Shown: positions 42,709 to 51,263 of the stretch, one piece after another
Numbering within the stretch: position 1 is the stretch's first letter
How the letters are laid out: each line of letters starts with the position of its first letter
Origin: Anaerolineaceae bacterium UBA2260
Lineage (GTDB): Bacteria; Chloroflexota; Anaerolineae; Anaerolineales; Anaerolineaceae
Length of the DNA: 53,618 nucleotides
Reading direction: 5' to 3'
Assembly: GCA_002347485.1 (NCBI GenBank)
Contig: DDXM01000065.1
Span: 51,610-105,227 of the forward strand
Notes under the pieces: model-generated
The model's database searches: none
What the model was told of the DNA's origin: nothing
The model's input: only the letters and a program-made list of their open reading frames with translations
Position numbers and translations under genes: made by a program

Positions 42709-42813
42709 GGTTAATTCCTCGATATTGAATTATAAGATTGTACTCCAGGCGAGTCCGCGGTAAAAGCAGACTATAATACTTCTTTGCAGATCATCCAGAA
42801 AGAAGGTTTCAAT

Positions 42814-43467
42814 ATGTCCACCAAAACCGCCGTGATTGTTTCCGCTGTCCTCATCCTCATCGTGATTCTCGCCGGTGTTTTCCTCTGGTCGCGCTTGCCC
42901 GACCCCATGGCCTCGCACTGGAACGAAGCGGACCAGGTCGACGGTTACATGAGTAAATTCTGGGGTGCTTTCATGGTCCCCGCGATGATGATCGGGCTAA
43001 CCCTACTGTTCCTCGCCATCCCTCTTATCGATCCATTGAAAAAGAACATCGCTGAATTCCGCGGCTGGTTCAATATCATTATCGTATTTTTCAACCTGTT
43101 CATGGCTTTCGTGCACGGGCTGACACTCGCCTGGAACCTTGGTCACACCGGCTTCCGTATGAGCAGCGTGATGCTCCCCGCGGTCGGTCTGTTGTTCGTC
43201 GCACTCGGGTTAATGATGCGCAACGCCAAACGCAACTATTTCATCGGCATCCGCACCCCTTGGACGCTGGCGAATGACATTGTGTGGGAGAAAACCCACA
43301 AGCTGGGCAGCAAACTCTTCATCGTCGCCGGTGTCCTGACTGGTCTCGCCTTGTTCTTTCCCGATAAAGCGGTCCTCATTCTGATGGTCTCCATCCTGGG
43401 AGCGGCGCTGATCGCGATCGCGTACTCCTACCTGGTCTTCCGGCAGGAAGAAAAGAAACAAGCGTAG
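42814..43467 (+). CDS. SdpI family / DUF1648 membrane protein
   Basis: A 217-residue membrane protein with about six helices. The N-terminal DUF1648 region has the PMASHWNEADQVDGYMSKFW motif. The C-terminal SdpI region has the diagnostic NAKRNYFIGIRTPWTLAND and VWEKTHKLGSKLF. SdpI of Bacillus is an immunity and signalling protein against a toxin, but most homologues are uncharacterised and no toxin gene is adjacent. The ATG at 42814 follows AGAAGG. A terminator follows. Confidence 0.88.
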   Translation: MSTKTAVIVSAVLILIVILAGVFLWSRLPDPMASHWNEADQVDGYMSKFWGAFMVPAMMIGLTLLFLAIPLIDPLKKNIAEFRGWFNIIIVFFNLFMAFVHGLTLAWNLGHTGFRMSSVMLPAVGLLFVALGLMMRNAKRNYFIGIRTPWTLANDIVWEKTHKLGSKLFIVAGVLTGLALFFPDKAVLILMVSILGAALIAIAYSYLVFRQEEKKQA

Positions 43468-43489
43468 CTGGTGTGTAACGTGGCGAATG

Positions 43490-43520
43490 AACAGATCCTT
43501 TGATGGGGTCTGTTTTTTTT
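43490..43520 (+). terminator. Terminator of the SdpI-like gene
   Basis: A 9-bp stem AACAGATCC/GGGTCTGTT (one G-T pair) with a 7-base loop, then six T beyond the stem. Confidence 0.85.
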
Positions 43521-43537
43521 CTTCTCTCGATGAGATT

Positions 43538-43566
43538 TTGCCCATTAAGGAAATTATTTGTATAAT
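43538..43566 (+). promoter_or_regulatory. Promoter for the ferredoxin-NADP reductase gene
   Basis: TTGCCC, exactly 17 bases, then a perfect TATAAT. The leader to the ATG at 43661 would be about 90 bases; I see no defined structure in it beyond AT-rich sequence. Confidence 0.65.
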
Positions 43567-43660
43567 TCGATAAAGATATATTCTTACATAATGGAGTGTG
43601 AAAGTCGATTTTTCCGGGCATTAATTTAATCAATTCAACAAATTGAATCATGGAGAGAAT

Positions 43661-44476
43661 ATGGCTGAAATCCAATTAAATGCAAGAGTGATTTCCAAGG
43701 TTGAACTTTCCGCACGCGTGATGACCCTGCGCGTGGCGGCGGACGGGTGGGAACTACCGGATTTCATCCCAGGTCAGTTCGCCGTACTGGGACTGCCCGG
43801 CTCCGCACCGCGCTCGCCGTGGTCCGAACCAGAACCTGTCCCCAGCGATCCGGATAAGTTGATCCGCCGTTCCTATTCCATCACCTCATCATCAAAAAAC
43901 AAGGAATACATGGAGTTCTATATCTCCATGCTCTCCACCGGTGCGCTTTCCCCGCGCCTGTTCGCGTTGAAGGTTGGCGACCCGCTGTGGTTGGGACCCA
44001 AGACCAGCGGTATTTTCACGCTTAACCAGGTGCCGAAGGACAAGCACATCGCCATGGTCGCCACCGGCACCGGGCTGGCGCCATATATCAGCATGCTCAC
44101 CTCGGAACTCAATTGCGGTTCAGAGCGCAAATTCGCGGTGTTGCACGGCGCCTACCACTCCTGGGACCTGGGTTACCGCTCCGAACTGCAAACCATGGCG
44201 TTCCTGTGCCACAACTTCAAGTACATCACCACCATCGACCGGCCCAGCGATGAACCGGTGCCCTGGCTCGGTAAAACCGGTTGGGTGCAGGAGATCTGGA
44301 AATCCGGCGCGGTCGCGGAAGTCTGGGGTTTCAAGCCGACGCCTGAGAATACGCACGTGTTCCTGTGCGGGGTTTCCGGCATGGTCAACGCGATGATGGA
44401 AGCGTTGACGGCTGAAGGGTTTGTGGAGCATACCAGGATGCAGCCCGGGCAAATCCACGTGGAAAGATTCGCTTAA
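43661..44476 (+). CDS. fpr: Ferredoxin-NADP(+) reductase, bacterial Fpr type
   Basis: A 271-residue flavoprotein that moves electrons between NADPH and ferredoxin or flavodoxin. The FAD-binding motif is RRSYSITSSSKNKEYMEFYI near residue 66, the NADP-binding region begins at MVATGTGLAPYISML near 130, and FLCGVSGMVNAMMEAL lies near 235. It ends in HVERFA, unlike plant enzymes that end in Tyr. The ATG at 43661 follows GGAGAG. It is flanked by its own promoter and terminator, so it is monocistronic. Confidence 0.9.
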   Translation: MAEIQLNARVISKVELSARVMTLRVAADGWELPDFIPGQFAVLGLPGSAPRSPWSEPEPVPSDPDKLIRRSYSITSSSKNKEYMEFYISMLSTGALSPRLFALKVGDPLWLGPKTSGIFTLNQVPKDKHIAMVATGTGLAPYISMLTSELNCGSERKFAVLHGAYHSWDLGYRSELQTMAFLCHNFKYITTIDRPSDEPVPWLGKTGWVQEIWKSGAVAEVWGFKPTPENTHVFLCGVSGMVNAMMEALTAEGFVEHTRMQPGQIHVERFA

Positions 44477-44516
44477 ATTTTCATTTGCCATCGAGCTGTG
44501 AAAAGTGAATGAGGGC

Positions 44517-44550
44517 CATGGGTGCAGCATACTGCGCCCATGATTTTTTT
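44517..44550 (+). terminator. Terminator of the ferredoxin-NADP reductase gene
   Basis: An 11-bp stem CATGGGTGCAG/CTGCGCCCATG (one G-T pair), loop CATA, then ATTTTTTT. Confidence 0.9.
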
Positions 44551-44637
44551 GGAAATGATTTTTACGTTATATTTAAATCATCGGAGGATTTAATTTTTCG
44601 TGCCTTTCTTGTTTTTCTCGGTTCGATTAAAATCAGT

Positions 44638-44643
44638 TAGAAT
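44638..44643 (+). promoter_or_regulatory. -10-like element placed for a leaderless HAD transcript
   Basis: TAGAAT lies 8 bases before the ATG at 44652, with TAGCCTCT between and no Shine-Dalgarno. No clear -35. Confidence 0.4.
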
Positions 44644-44651
44644 TAGCCTCT

Positions 44652-45269
44652 ATGAAAAAAGCCGTCGTTTTTGACTTCGGCGCGGTGCTGATTGACTGGA
44701 GCCCGTACCACCTGTATCGCAAGCTGCTTCCCTCTGACGAAGCCATCCGCGAATTTTTGGAAGAAATAAAGTTCAGCGAGTTCAACCCGCTGCTCGACGC
44801 CGGCTATCCCTTCGCCAAAATGGCCAAAGAGTTGACCGAAAAGTACCCGCACAAGCGTGAGCTGGTGCAGGCGTTCTTTGACCGCTGGACGGAGTGCTCT
44901 GGTGAGACCATGGAGCCCACCGCCGAGGTAATGCGCGAGGTCAAGCACGCCGGCTACCCTGTGTACGGGCTGAGCAACTGGTCAACCGAATCCTTCCGCT
45001 GGGTGCAGCACAAGTACACTTTTCTGTCTGAATTGGACGATTACCTGCTCTCCGGTATGGCAGGCGTTGCCAAGCCGGACGAACGCATCTTCAATACCTT
45101 CCTGCAACGCATCGGCCGACCTGCCGAGGAGTGTGTGTTCATCGACGACTCCCAGGCGAACATCGACGCCGCCAGCCGCCTGGGCTTCACCGGCATCCTC
45201 TTCCGCTCCGCCCCGCAATTGCGAGATGAATTGCACTCATTGGGCATCCTCAACGGTAAACAAGGGTAG
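44652..45269 (+). CDS. HAD family hydrolase (YihX-like subgroup)
   Basis: A 205-residue HAD-superfamily phosphatase-like protein. Motif I reads VFDFGAVLIDW: the nucleophile Asp is present but the usual second Asp is Gly, as in the YihX-like subgroup that contains sugar phosphatases. Motif II is the Ser in VYGLSNWS, motif III the Lys in GVAKPDERIF, and motif IV is CVFIDDSQANIDAA. The substrate is unknown. It is followed after 10 bases by a DUF1801-like gene and a terminator, forming a two-gene unit. Confidence 0.88.
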   Translation: MKKAVVFDFGAVLIDWSPYHLYRKLLPSDEAIREFLEEIKFSEFNPLLDAGYPFAKMAKELTEKYPHKRELVQAFFDRWTECSGETMEPTAEVMREVKHAGYPVYGLSNWSTESFRWVQHKYTFLSELDDYLLSGMAGVAKPDERIFNTFLQRIGRPAEECVFIDDSQANIDAASRLGFTGILFRSAPQLRDELHSLGILNGKQG

Positions 45270-45279
45270 GTAACTGCCA

Positions 45280-45651
45280 ATGCCGGATCTCTTATCAATT
45301 TTCAACGAGCTGCGCCCTTTGATCTCCCGATACAACCCGCCGCTGCAACCCAAGCGAGACGAGCCCGGTTATTACGACCTTTGGTCCTTCAAAGACCTGG
45401 TCATCGTGGATCGTAAACGGAAGGAAGTCTTCTTTGCCGGGTTGATCATCCAGAAAAGTTACGTCGGTTTCTACTTCATGCCGGTTTACGCTGAGCCGGA
45501 CAGCAAGCAGTTCTTTAAACCCGAACTGCTGCGCCTGCTCAAAGGCAAGTCCTGTTTTCACATCAGGGAAGTCACACCGGAGCTATTGGCACAGATTGAC
45601 GATGCACTCGAACGTGGTTTCAAGTTGTACCAGGAGCGCGGATGGATTTAG
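45280..45651 (+). CDS. DUF1801-like small protein
   Basis: A 123-residue soluble protein resembling DUF1801/YdhG-type proteins. It has a central AGLIIQKSYVGFYFMPVYAE and a C-terminal LLRLLKGKSCFHIREVTPEL followed by a helix ending in ERGWI. No membrane segments or catalytic motif are seen. It is cotranscribed with the HAD hydrolase. Function unknown. Confidence 0.72.
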   Translation: MPDLLSIFNELRPLISRYNPPLQPKRDEPGYYDLWSFKDLVIVDRKRKEVFFAGLIIQKSYVGFYFMPVYAEPDSKQFFKPELLRLLKGKSCFHIREVTPELLAQIDDALERGFKLYQERGWI

Positions 45652-45680
45652 CGTCTACCAGCATCAGTCCAAAAATACTC

Positions 45681-45712
45681 AGCCCCGTACTTTTCGAGCG
45701 GGGCTTTTTTTT
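45681..45712 (+). terminator. Terminator between the DUF1801-like gene and aguA
   Basis: A 7-bp stem AGCCCCG/CGGGGCT with an 11-base loop and a run of eight T on the plus strand. The minus strand also has GAGTATTTTT after the stem, so it may end the convergent aguA unit too. Confidence 0.88.
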
Positions 45713-45747
45713 CGAAATAAGTTGTGTCGGTTATCGTGTTATCTGTG

Positions 45748-46839
45748 TCATCCGTAGTAGTTGACAGCAGGTACCTGCTGCGTGATGCAATGAATATTCC
45801 CGCCGCCGAGCAATATCTCGCGCGAAGGCACGCCCACAACCCGTCGCTCGGGTAACAGCGCCTGCAACTGCGCCAGCGCCACCGCGTCCATCGGATCGTC
45901 AAACGTGGGAACCACCGCGCCGCCATTGCAGAAGTAAAAGTTGACGTAAGACGCTGGCAGGCGGTCACCCGCGCGGCGCGGAAGCGTGCCATCCACCGGC
46001 AGCACACCCTCGCTCTCCGCTTGGGTGATGGTCACCTGCGCCGGGACGTGCAGGCGGTGCACTTTCAAACGCCGCCCGCGCGCGTCTGTGGTTGATTTGA
46101 GGATCTCCTCGTTCTCACGTGAAATCTCGTACTGCGGGTCAGATGTGTCATCCGTCCACGCCAACACAACTTCGCCGGGGCGCAGGAAGCAGCAAATGTT
46201 ATCCACGTGCCCGCTGGTCTCGTCGAGGTAAATGCCGCGCTCCAGCCAGATGATCCGCTCCACGTTCACGTAGGCGCGCAGATGCTCCTCGATTTGCGCC
46301 TGGCTGAGCAGCGGGTTGCGGTTCTCGTTGAGCAGGCACTCTTTTGTGGTCAGCAGTGTGCCCTGCCCGTCCACGTGGATGGAACCGCCTTCCAGGATGA
46401 GCGGCGCTTTGTAGCGCCCTACGCCCTCGAACTGCGCCACCTTCTGCGCCACCTGCTGGTCGAGCGAAAAATCGGTGTATAACCCTCCCCAGGCGTTGAA
46501 ATCCCAGTCCACCGCGCGCAGCGCGCTGCCGTTGGTCACAAAGGTCGGCCCGCAGTCGCGCATCCATGAATCGTTGCTGTCAAGCTCGACCACGCGCACG
46601 GAGTCGGAGAGCATGCCGCGAGCGCGCTGAAATTGTTCCTGCGAAACGCCCATTGTCACGGGTTCAAAGGCGGCGATGGCAGCCGCCACCCTGGCGAAAG
46701 TCTGCTGGGCAGGAGCGGCATTCTCGCGCCAGTTATCCGGGCGTTCGGGCCACAGTATCCAGGTGCCCGCGTGCGGCTCAAATTCCCCCGGCATGTGAAA
46801 TCCATCCTCTCGCGGCGTCGATGTGATCAATCCAGCCAT
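45748..46839 (-). CDS. aguA: Agmatine deiminase
   Basis: AguA (363 residues) hydrolyses agmatine to N-carbamoylputrescine and ammonia. It is a porphyromonas-type peptidyl-arginine deiminase family member with MPGEFEPHAGTWILWPERPD, the SNDSWMRDCGPTFV motif, LEGGSIHVDGQGTLLTTKEC with the catalytic Glu, GIYLDETSGHVDNICCF with the His-Asp pair, and the catalytic Cys in GGGNIHCITQQVP near the end. The ATG at 46839 follows AAAGGAG by 5 bases. The gene follows a putrescine-type carbamoyltransferase by 22 bases, giving the agmatine deiminase pathway. Confidence 0.94.
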   Translation of the reverse strand: MAGLITSTPREDGFHMPGEFEPHAGTWILWPERPDNWRENAAPAQQTFARVAAAIAAFEPVTMGVSQEQFQRARGMLSDSVRVVELDSNDSWMRDCGPTFVTNGSALRAVDWDFNAWGGLYTDFSLDQQVAQKVAQFEGVGRYKAPLILEGGSIHVDGQGTLLTTKECLLNENRNPLLSQAQIEEHLRAYVNVERIIWLERGIYLDETSGHVDNICCFLRPGEVVLAWTDDTSDPQYEISRENEEILKSTTDARGRRLKVHRLHVPAQVTITQAESEGVLPVDGTLPRRAGDRLPASYVNFYFCNGGAVVPTFDDPMDAVALAQLQALLPERRVVGVPSREILLGGGNIHCITQQVPAVNYYG

Positions 46840-46861
46840 GCAGACTCCTTTCCGCAAAACC

Positions 46862-47875
46862 CTACTTCATTCCGGCGAGGAACTTTAAAACCGTTTCTTC
46901 CTGTTCCTTCTTGAACGCGTCGCCCGGGCGCTGCAACCGTGGGTAAACCAGCCACACCAGCAGTCCCTTCTCGGTGTGCAGGCGGTTCTCTGCCTGGTCG
47001 TAGATAACCGATTGCGCCGAATCCATCACCTCATCGGTGGCTTCCACGCCGCGCGAAGCCGGCAGGCAGTGCATGAACTTGCAGTGCGCCGGGGCGCGGC
47101 TGAGCAGATCCCTGTTCACCTGGTACTTTGGCATGAAGGCCGCGCGCCGTTCAGGAATTTCGGCTTCCTGCCCCACCCACCACCACAGATCGGTGTAGAT
47201 AAAATCGGCATCTTTCACTGCGTCGATCGGGTCATCGGTCACGCGCACCGTCCCGCCTGATTCGCGGCAGTTCTCTTCCGCCCAATCCAGCCACTGGCGC
47301 GGCGCCTGGTATTTGACCGGCGCGGCGTGGGTGAAGTGCATCCCCAACTTCGTGCAGATAAGCATCAGCGAGCTGAGCACGTTGGTTGCATCGCCGACGA
47401 AAGTGACCTTGAGGTCTTCCAGTTTCTTGCCAGGCTGCATGTGCTCCATCATCGTGAACACATCGCACACCACCTGGGTGGGGTGGTTATAGTCGGTCAG
47501 CCCATTGATAACGGGCACGGTGGCGTGCTCTGCCAGCCCCAGCATGGTTTCATGCTTGAGCGTGCGCGCCATGATCACATCCACGTAGCGCGAAATGACC
47601 TTCGCGGTGTCCGCCAGCGATTCGCGCACGCCTAGGTGAATTTCGCCGGGTTTGAGGTACAGCGCGTGCCCGCCCAGCTCGACTATGCCGACCTCAAATG
47701 AGATCCTGGTGCGGGTGGAGGGTTCCTCGAACAGCATCGCCAGCGAAGCATCCGGCAGCAGGCGCGGGGTGGCGCCTTGTTTATCCGCGCTTTTGATCAG
47801 GCGGATCAATTCAATGAGGTCGAGAAGCTCCTGCTTGGTGAAATCCTGGGTGTCAATGAAATGTTTGGGTTCCAT
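46862..47875 (-). CDS. ptcA: Carbamoyltransferase, putrescine type (PtcA-like)
   Basis: A 337-residue transcarbamylase with the carbamoyl-phosphate motif EEPSTRTRISFE near residue 51. Two features separate it from ornithine carbamoyltransferase: the HPCQ motif is replaced by DYNHPTQ, and the ornithine-binding SMG loop is replaced by DLWWWVGQEAE. Both, and the adjoining agmatine deiminase gene, point to putrescine carbamoyltransferase, which turns N-carbamoylputrescine and phosphate into putrescine and carbamoyl phosphate. A carbamate kinase to recover ATP is not in the window. Ornithine carbamoyltransferase is the main alternative. Confidence 0.8.
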   Translation of the reverse strand: MEPKHFIDTQDFTKQELLDLIELIRLIKSADKQGATPRLLPDASLAMLFEEPSTRTRISFEVGIVELGGHALYLKPGEIHLGVRESLADTAKVISRYVDVIMARTLKHETMLGLAEHATVPVINGLTDYNHPTQVVCDVFTMMEHMQPGKKLEDLKVTFVGDATNVLSSLMLICTKLGMHFTHAAPVKYQAPRQWLDWAEENCRESGGTVRVTDDPIDAVKDADFIYTDLWWWVGQEAEIPERRAAFMPKYQVNRDLLSRAPAHCKFMHCLPASRGVEATDEVMDSAQSVIYDQAENRLHTEKGLLVWLVYPRLQRPGDAFKKEQEETVLKFLAGMK

Positions 47876-47894
47876 CTCTTCTCCTTGTCACAGT

Positions 47895-48295
47895 TTAAGT
47901 AATATTTTCTTCAAATAATTCTTTGATCGGAAGCCCGGCTTGCCTGCCTAATTCCATTACGCGTTGAAACAACGGGTGGGTTTCGCCAGCGCGTTGATAG
48001 AACCAGATCTCATCGTAGCCCGCCAGCCGGTTGGTAAAGTGCTCCAGCAGCACAGCAAACTCCTCTTCCGTGACCTCTGACGGGGGTTTGCTGTACCAGG
48101 GGATGGTTTCCTGTGGGAAAACACGCCGTACTTGTCCGAAAATATTGCCCACGCCAACCCTTGAGACTGGCAGTGACGGATGAAGCGCTTCAGCGCAGGC
48201 GAGGTATACAAACGGTCCGGGGTCGCCCGCTCACCGTTCTTTTCCAGTGCCATGTCTTTCTCGCGCGAGCAGTGGGTGATGTAGAGTTGCTTCAT
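47895..48295 (-). pseudogene. Frameshifted small gene of unknown function between the MFS and ptcA genes
   Basis: Two overlapping frames read as one protein of about 133 residues. Frame one starts at the ATG 48295 (overlapping the MFS stop as ATGA) with KQLYITHCSREKDMALEKNG and continues to AIFSDKYGVF. Frame two continues with FPQETIPWYSKPPSEVTEEE to the TAA at 47895. The switch is at a TTTT run near 48115; one extra T would restore a single frame. The layout suggests a recent single-base loss or a sequencing error. The N-terminal pattern resembles DUF6884-type proteins. No slippery heptamer typical of programmed frameshifting is seen. Confidence 0.65.
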
Positions 48296-49479
48296 GCTGC
48301 CTGTTCGCGCTTCGAGAAAATGATCGGGAAGAACGGGATGATGAGAAGCATCAGCGCGCCGAAGACGAGGAAGGTGACCGGGAACCCGGCCGCCTTGGCT
48401 AGCCCGCCGCCAACTCCCAACCCGATGCCCTGCCCGATATTGGTGACCGCCATCAGGATCGAGTACATTGAGGCGGCAATCGCCGGCTGTGTATACTTCA
48501 TCGCCAGCGCGAAGTAGATGGCCTGCGAAACGCCGTACGCGATACCGAAGAACACCGCCACCACCCACATCATCGGTTTTGAGCTGGTCACGGCTAAAAG
48601 CGCCATCGCCGGCACCACCAGCAGCAGCGATAACCACAGCGCCTGCTTGTTGCCCAGCTTGTCCATCACGCGCCCGCCTGCCAGCGCCCCGACCACACAG
48701 CCGATGCCCCATACCGTGGTGACCAGCCCCGCTGTGCTGAGATCAATGCCCAGTTTCGCGTCAAACGAGGGATTCACGAGTTGGTTCGCGCCCACGATCA
48801 CCAGGAAGATGATCAGTCCCACCGCCGCTACTGCGATGACCTTCAGGTTCTTGAAAGCGATGAAAGCCTGCCAGTTGAAGCGCATTTCGGGGGAGCGCTG
48901 CTTTTCGCGAATAAAAAATAGGAAGGGGATGGGCACCAGCGTCAGCGCGGCCAGGAAGTAGAACACCGCCGGCCACGAGAGGTATTGCGCAACGAGCCCC
49001 GCCACTGACGCCGCGACGATCACGCCCACCGACCTGCCGCCCACCATAAAGCCCTGCAGAATGCCCTTTTCATTTTCCGGCGTGATATCCAGCGCCAGCC
49101 CATCGGTGCAGGTGTCATAGAACGCCATGCCCATCTGCAGCAGGAACGCGATCCCCACGTACAGCCAGTAATTCGCGCCCGGGTTGATGTTGGCGACCAC
49201 GATCAGGCAGGCGAATTGCACCAGCAGCCCGATGAAGATGTACGGCTTGCGGTGCCCCAGCCCGAGCAGGTTATAGCGGTCGCTCAGCATCCCGAAAAGG
49301 ATCTTGATGATAAAGGGGATCAGCGCGATGGTGGAAAAGATCCCCACGTCCGCCATGTCCAGCCCGTTGTCGAGCATGTAAATGGCGTTCAATGAAGCAA
49401 AATAGCCGAGGATCGTTCCTTGGGTAAAATAAAGCAGCGCGAACATGGTGAAGCGGACGGTCTTGCTTTGCGGGTTCAT
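48292..49479 (-). CDS. MFS transporter
   Basis: A 395-residue major facilitator protein with 12 hydrophobic segments, including RFTMFALLYFTQGTILGYFA at the start and the loop FGMLSDRYNLLGLGHRKPYI, which resembles AmpG-like transporters. The ATG at 49479 follows AGGAG by 6 bases. It is the first gene of a minus-strand run with the frameshifted gene, ptcA and aguA. It could carry agmatine or putrescine, but the known agmatine/putrescine antiporters belong to another family, so this is only a suggestion. Confidence 0.82.
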   Translation of the reverse strand: MNPQSKTVRFTMFALLYFTQGTILGYFASLNAIYMLDNGLDMADVGIFSTIALIPFIIKILFGMLSDRYNLLGLGHRKPYIFIGLLVQFACLIVVANINPGANYWLYVGIAFLLQMGMAFYDTCTDGLALDITPENEKGILQGFMVGGRSVGVIVAASVAGLVAQYLSWPAVFYFLAALTLVPIPFLFFIREKQRSPEMRFNWQAFIAFKNLKVIAVAAVGLIIFLVIVGANQLVNPSFDAKLGIDLSTAGLVTTVWGIGCVVGALAGGRVMDKLGNKQALWLSLLLVVPAMALLAVTSSKPMMWVVAVFFGIAYGVSQAIYFALAMKYTQPAIAASMYSILMAVTNIGQGIGLGVGGGLAKAAGFPVTFLVFGALMLLIIPFFPIIFSKREQAA

Positions 49480-49564
49480 TTTGGCTCCTGCGTGCAAGGA
49501 TTCTATGGGAAAATTATAGGGATATTATACAGGAGTGCATGAAATCAACCCCTCGGAGATTAGC

Positions 49565-50449
49565 ATGAACGCATCATTAACAAACAAGACAGCGCTGGTC
49601 ACTGGCGCCACATCCGGCATTGGCTACCAGGCAGCGCTTGACCTGGCGCGCGCGGGAGCATTCGTCATCGGCACTGGGCGCGACACCGCCCGCTGCCAGC
49701 ACGCGCGCGACGCGATCCGGGAAGCTGTTCCCAATGCCCGCGTCGAATTCCTGTGCGCGGATTTCTCCTCACTGCAGCAGGTGCGTGACCTGGCGGAAAG
49801 GGTCGACCGGTTACTCGCAACAGAGAACGGCAGGCTCGACCTGCTCATCAACAACGCGGGGTTATATTCCAGTGCAAAAAAGATTACCGAAGATGGAATC
49901 GAGATGACCTTCGCGGTCAACCACCTGGCGCACTTCCTGCTCACCCATCTCCTGCTGCCCGTCCTTGGGCGCGCGCCGGATGGACGCGTGCTGACCGTGA
50001 GTTCAAACTCACATTACCAGGTGTTTTTCCTTCAGTCACGACCTCAAAACCCCCGTATCTATATCGGCATCTGGGCTTACGCGGTCTCCAAACTGAGCAA
50101 CGTGCTCTTTACTGCTGAATTCAATCGCCGGGTCAATGTAGACAATATGCACGCGTGGGCTATCGACCCCGGGTTGGTGAACACAGAGATAGGCGGCAAG
50201 GATGGCGGTTTTCTTTCGCGCCTGGTTTGGCGCTCACGCCAGAAAATGGGCACCCACGCCGAGGTGCCTTCGCGCACCATCCTGCACCTGGCTTCCACCC
50301 CGCGCGAAGAAATCTCTTCCGTCCTATATTGGATGAATAGCAATCCCAAAGCACCCAGCCGCTTGTCGCGTGACGCAGGCCTGGCGCGCGACCTATGGGA
50401 GTTATCCTGCCGCCTGTGCAGGATTGAGGAGTACTTCCCGGAGAATTGA
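49565..50449 (+). CDS. Short-chain dehydrogenase/reductase (retinol dehydrogenase-like)
   Basis: A 294-residue classical SDR oxidoreductase. The nucleotide-binding glycine motif is ALVTGATSGIGYQA near residue 10, NNAG follows near residue 97, the catalytic Ser is in TVSSNSHYQ and the YxxxK pair is in WAYAVSKLSNVLF. The longer length and the IDPGLVNTEIGG stretch fit the retinol dehydrogenase-like subgroup. The ATG at 49565 follows GGAG; the frame also opens at a GTG 30 bases upstream. The substrate is unknown. Confidence 0.88.
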   Translation: MNASLTNKTALVTGATSGIGYQAALDLARAGAFVIGTGRDTARCQHARDAIREAVPNARVEFLCADFSSLQQVRDLAERVDRLLATENGRLDLLINNAGLYSSAKKITEDGIEMTFAVNHLAHFLLTHLLLPVLGRAPDGRVLTVSSNSHYQVFFLQSRPQNPRIYIGIWAYAVSKLSNVLFTAEFNRRVNVDNMHAWAIDPGLVNTEIGGKDGGFLSRLVWRSRQKMGTHAEVPSRTILHLASTPREEISSVLYWMNSNPKAPSRLSRDAGLARDLWELSCRLCRIEEYFPEN

Positions 50450-50456
50450 CACGCTT

Positions 50457-51233
50457 TTACCCAATCTTCACACAGCGCATCGAGATCGCGCCCATGATGA
50501 CTTTTTCGGTGTAAAAGGTCACCGGGTCTGACCGCCCGCCCGCGCCCAGCGCGTATAAAAGCGGCAGGTAATGCTCTTCAGAGTTGACCGAAAGAGCAGC
50601 CGGTTCACCATGCTGTTTATACTGCACGACCTTCTCGTGCTCTCCAGCCGTGATCCAGTCTTTGAGTTTGGCGTCGTAATCGATTGCCCAATCGTAACCA
50701 GCTTCTGCCCAGGTGACCATGCGCAGGTTGTGCACCATGTTGCCGCTGCCCACGATCAGGATGCCTTCATCGCGCAGGTGCGTGAGCTCCTGCCCCAGCT
50801 GGTAGTGTTGATCGAGCGTGAGGTCGCGGTTGAGGCTTAGCTGGACGACCGGCATGGTCGCTTCGGGGTACATGTGGCACAGCACCGACCAACTGCCGTG
50901 ATCCAATCCCCAGTTCAAGTCCTCGAGCACCTCAACGGATCTCACGGTTTGCCTGACCAGCTCAACAAGCTCGCTCGACCCCGGCGCGGGGTACTGCTTC
51001 TCGTTCAACTCGCGTGGGAAGCCGTAAAAGTCATGGATCGTTTTAGGCTGCGCCATGGCGGTCACGCCCGTTCCGCGCGTCTCCCAGTGGGCGGAAATGC
51101 ACAGCACGGCTTGCGGGCGTGGGAGCGCTCTGCCCAACTCCTCCCAAGTACGGCTAAATTCGTTGTCCTCAATGGCGTTCATCGGGCTGCCGTGTCCGAT
51201 GAACAAAACCGGCATTCGTTGGCTAATCGTCAT
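50457..51233 (-). CDS. ygiD: Extradiol dioxygenase LigB family, YgiD-like
   Basis: A 258-residue class III extradiol dioxygenase-type protein. The metal-binding His residues are visible in VLFIGHGSPMNAI, ISAHWETRG and DHGSWSVLCHMYP, and GSGNMVHNLRMVTW is also typical. E. coli YgiD acts on DOPA by 4,5-extradiol cleavage; the natural substrate here is unknown. AAAGGATG precedes the ATG. It is convergent with the SDR gene, with only 7 bases between the stops. Confidence 0.9.
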   Translation of the reverse strand: MTISQRMPVLFIGHGSPMNAIEDNEFSRTWEELGRALPRPQAVLCISAHWETRGTGVTAMAQPKTIHDFYGFPRELNEKQYPAPGSSELVELVRQTVRSVEVLEDLNWGLDHGSWSVLCHMYPEATMPVVQLSLNRDLTLDQHYQLGQELTHLRDEGILIVGSGNMVHNLRMVTWAEAGYDWAIDYDAKLKDWITAGEHEKVVQYKQHGEPAALSVNSEEHYLPLLYALGAGGRSDPVTFYTEKVIMGAISMRCVKIG

Positions 51234-51263
51234 CTTTCATCCTTTCGATATTCACAACTGCGC

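Noticed and set aside
46862..47875. Annotation as ornithine carbamoyltransferase (ArgF)
   Set aside because: The ornithine SMG loop and HPCQ motif are both replaced and the gene adjoins agmatine deiminase; kept only as an alternative.
48108..48118. Programmed ribosomal frameshifting in the small gene between the MFS and ptcA genes
   Set aside because: The T-run context (GTG TTT TCC) does not allow good tRNA re-pairing after a -1 slip, and no stimulatory structure was evident.
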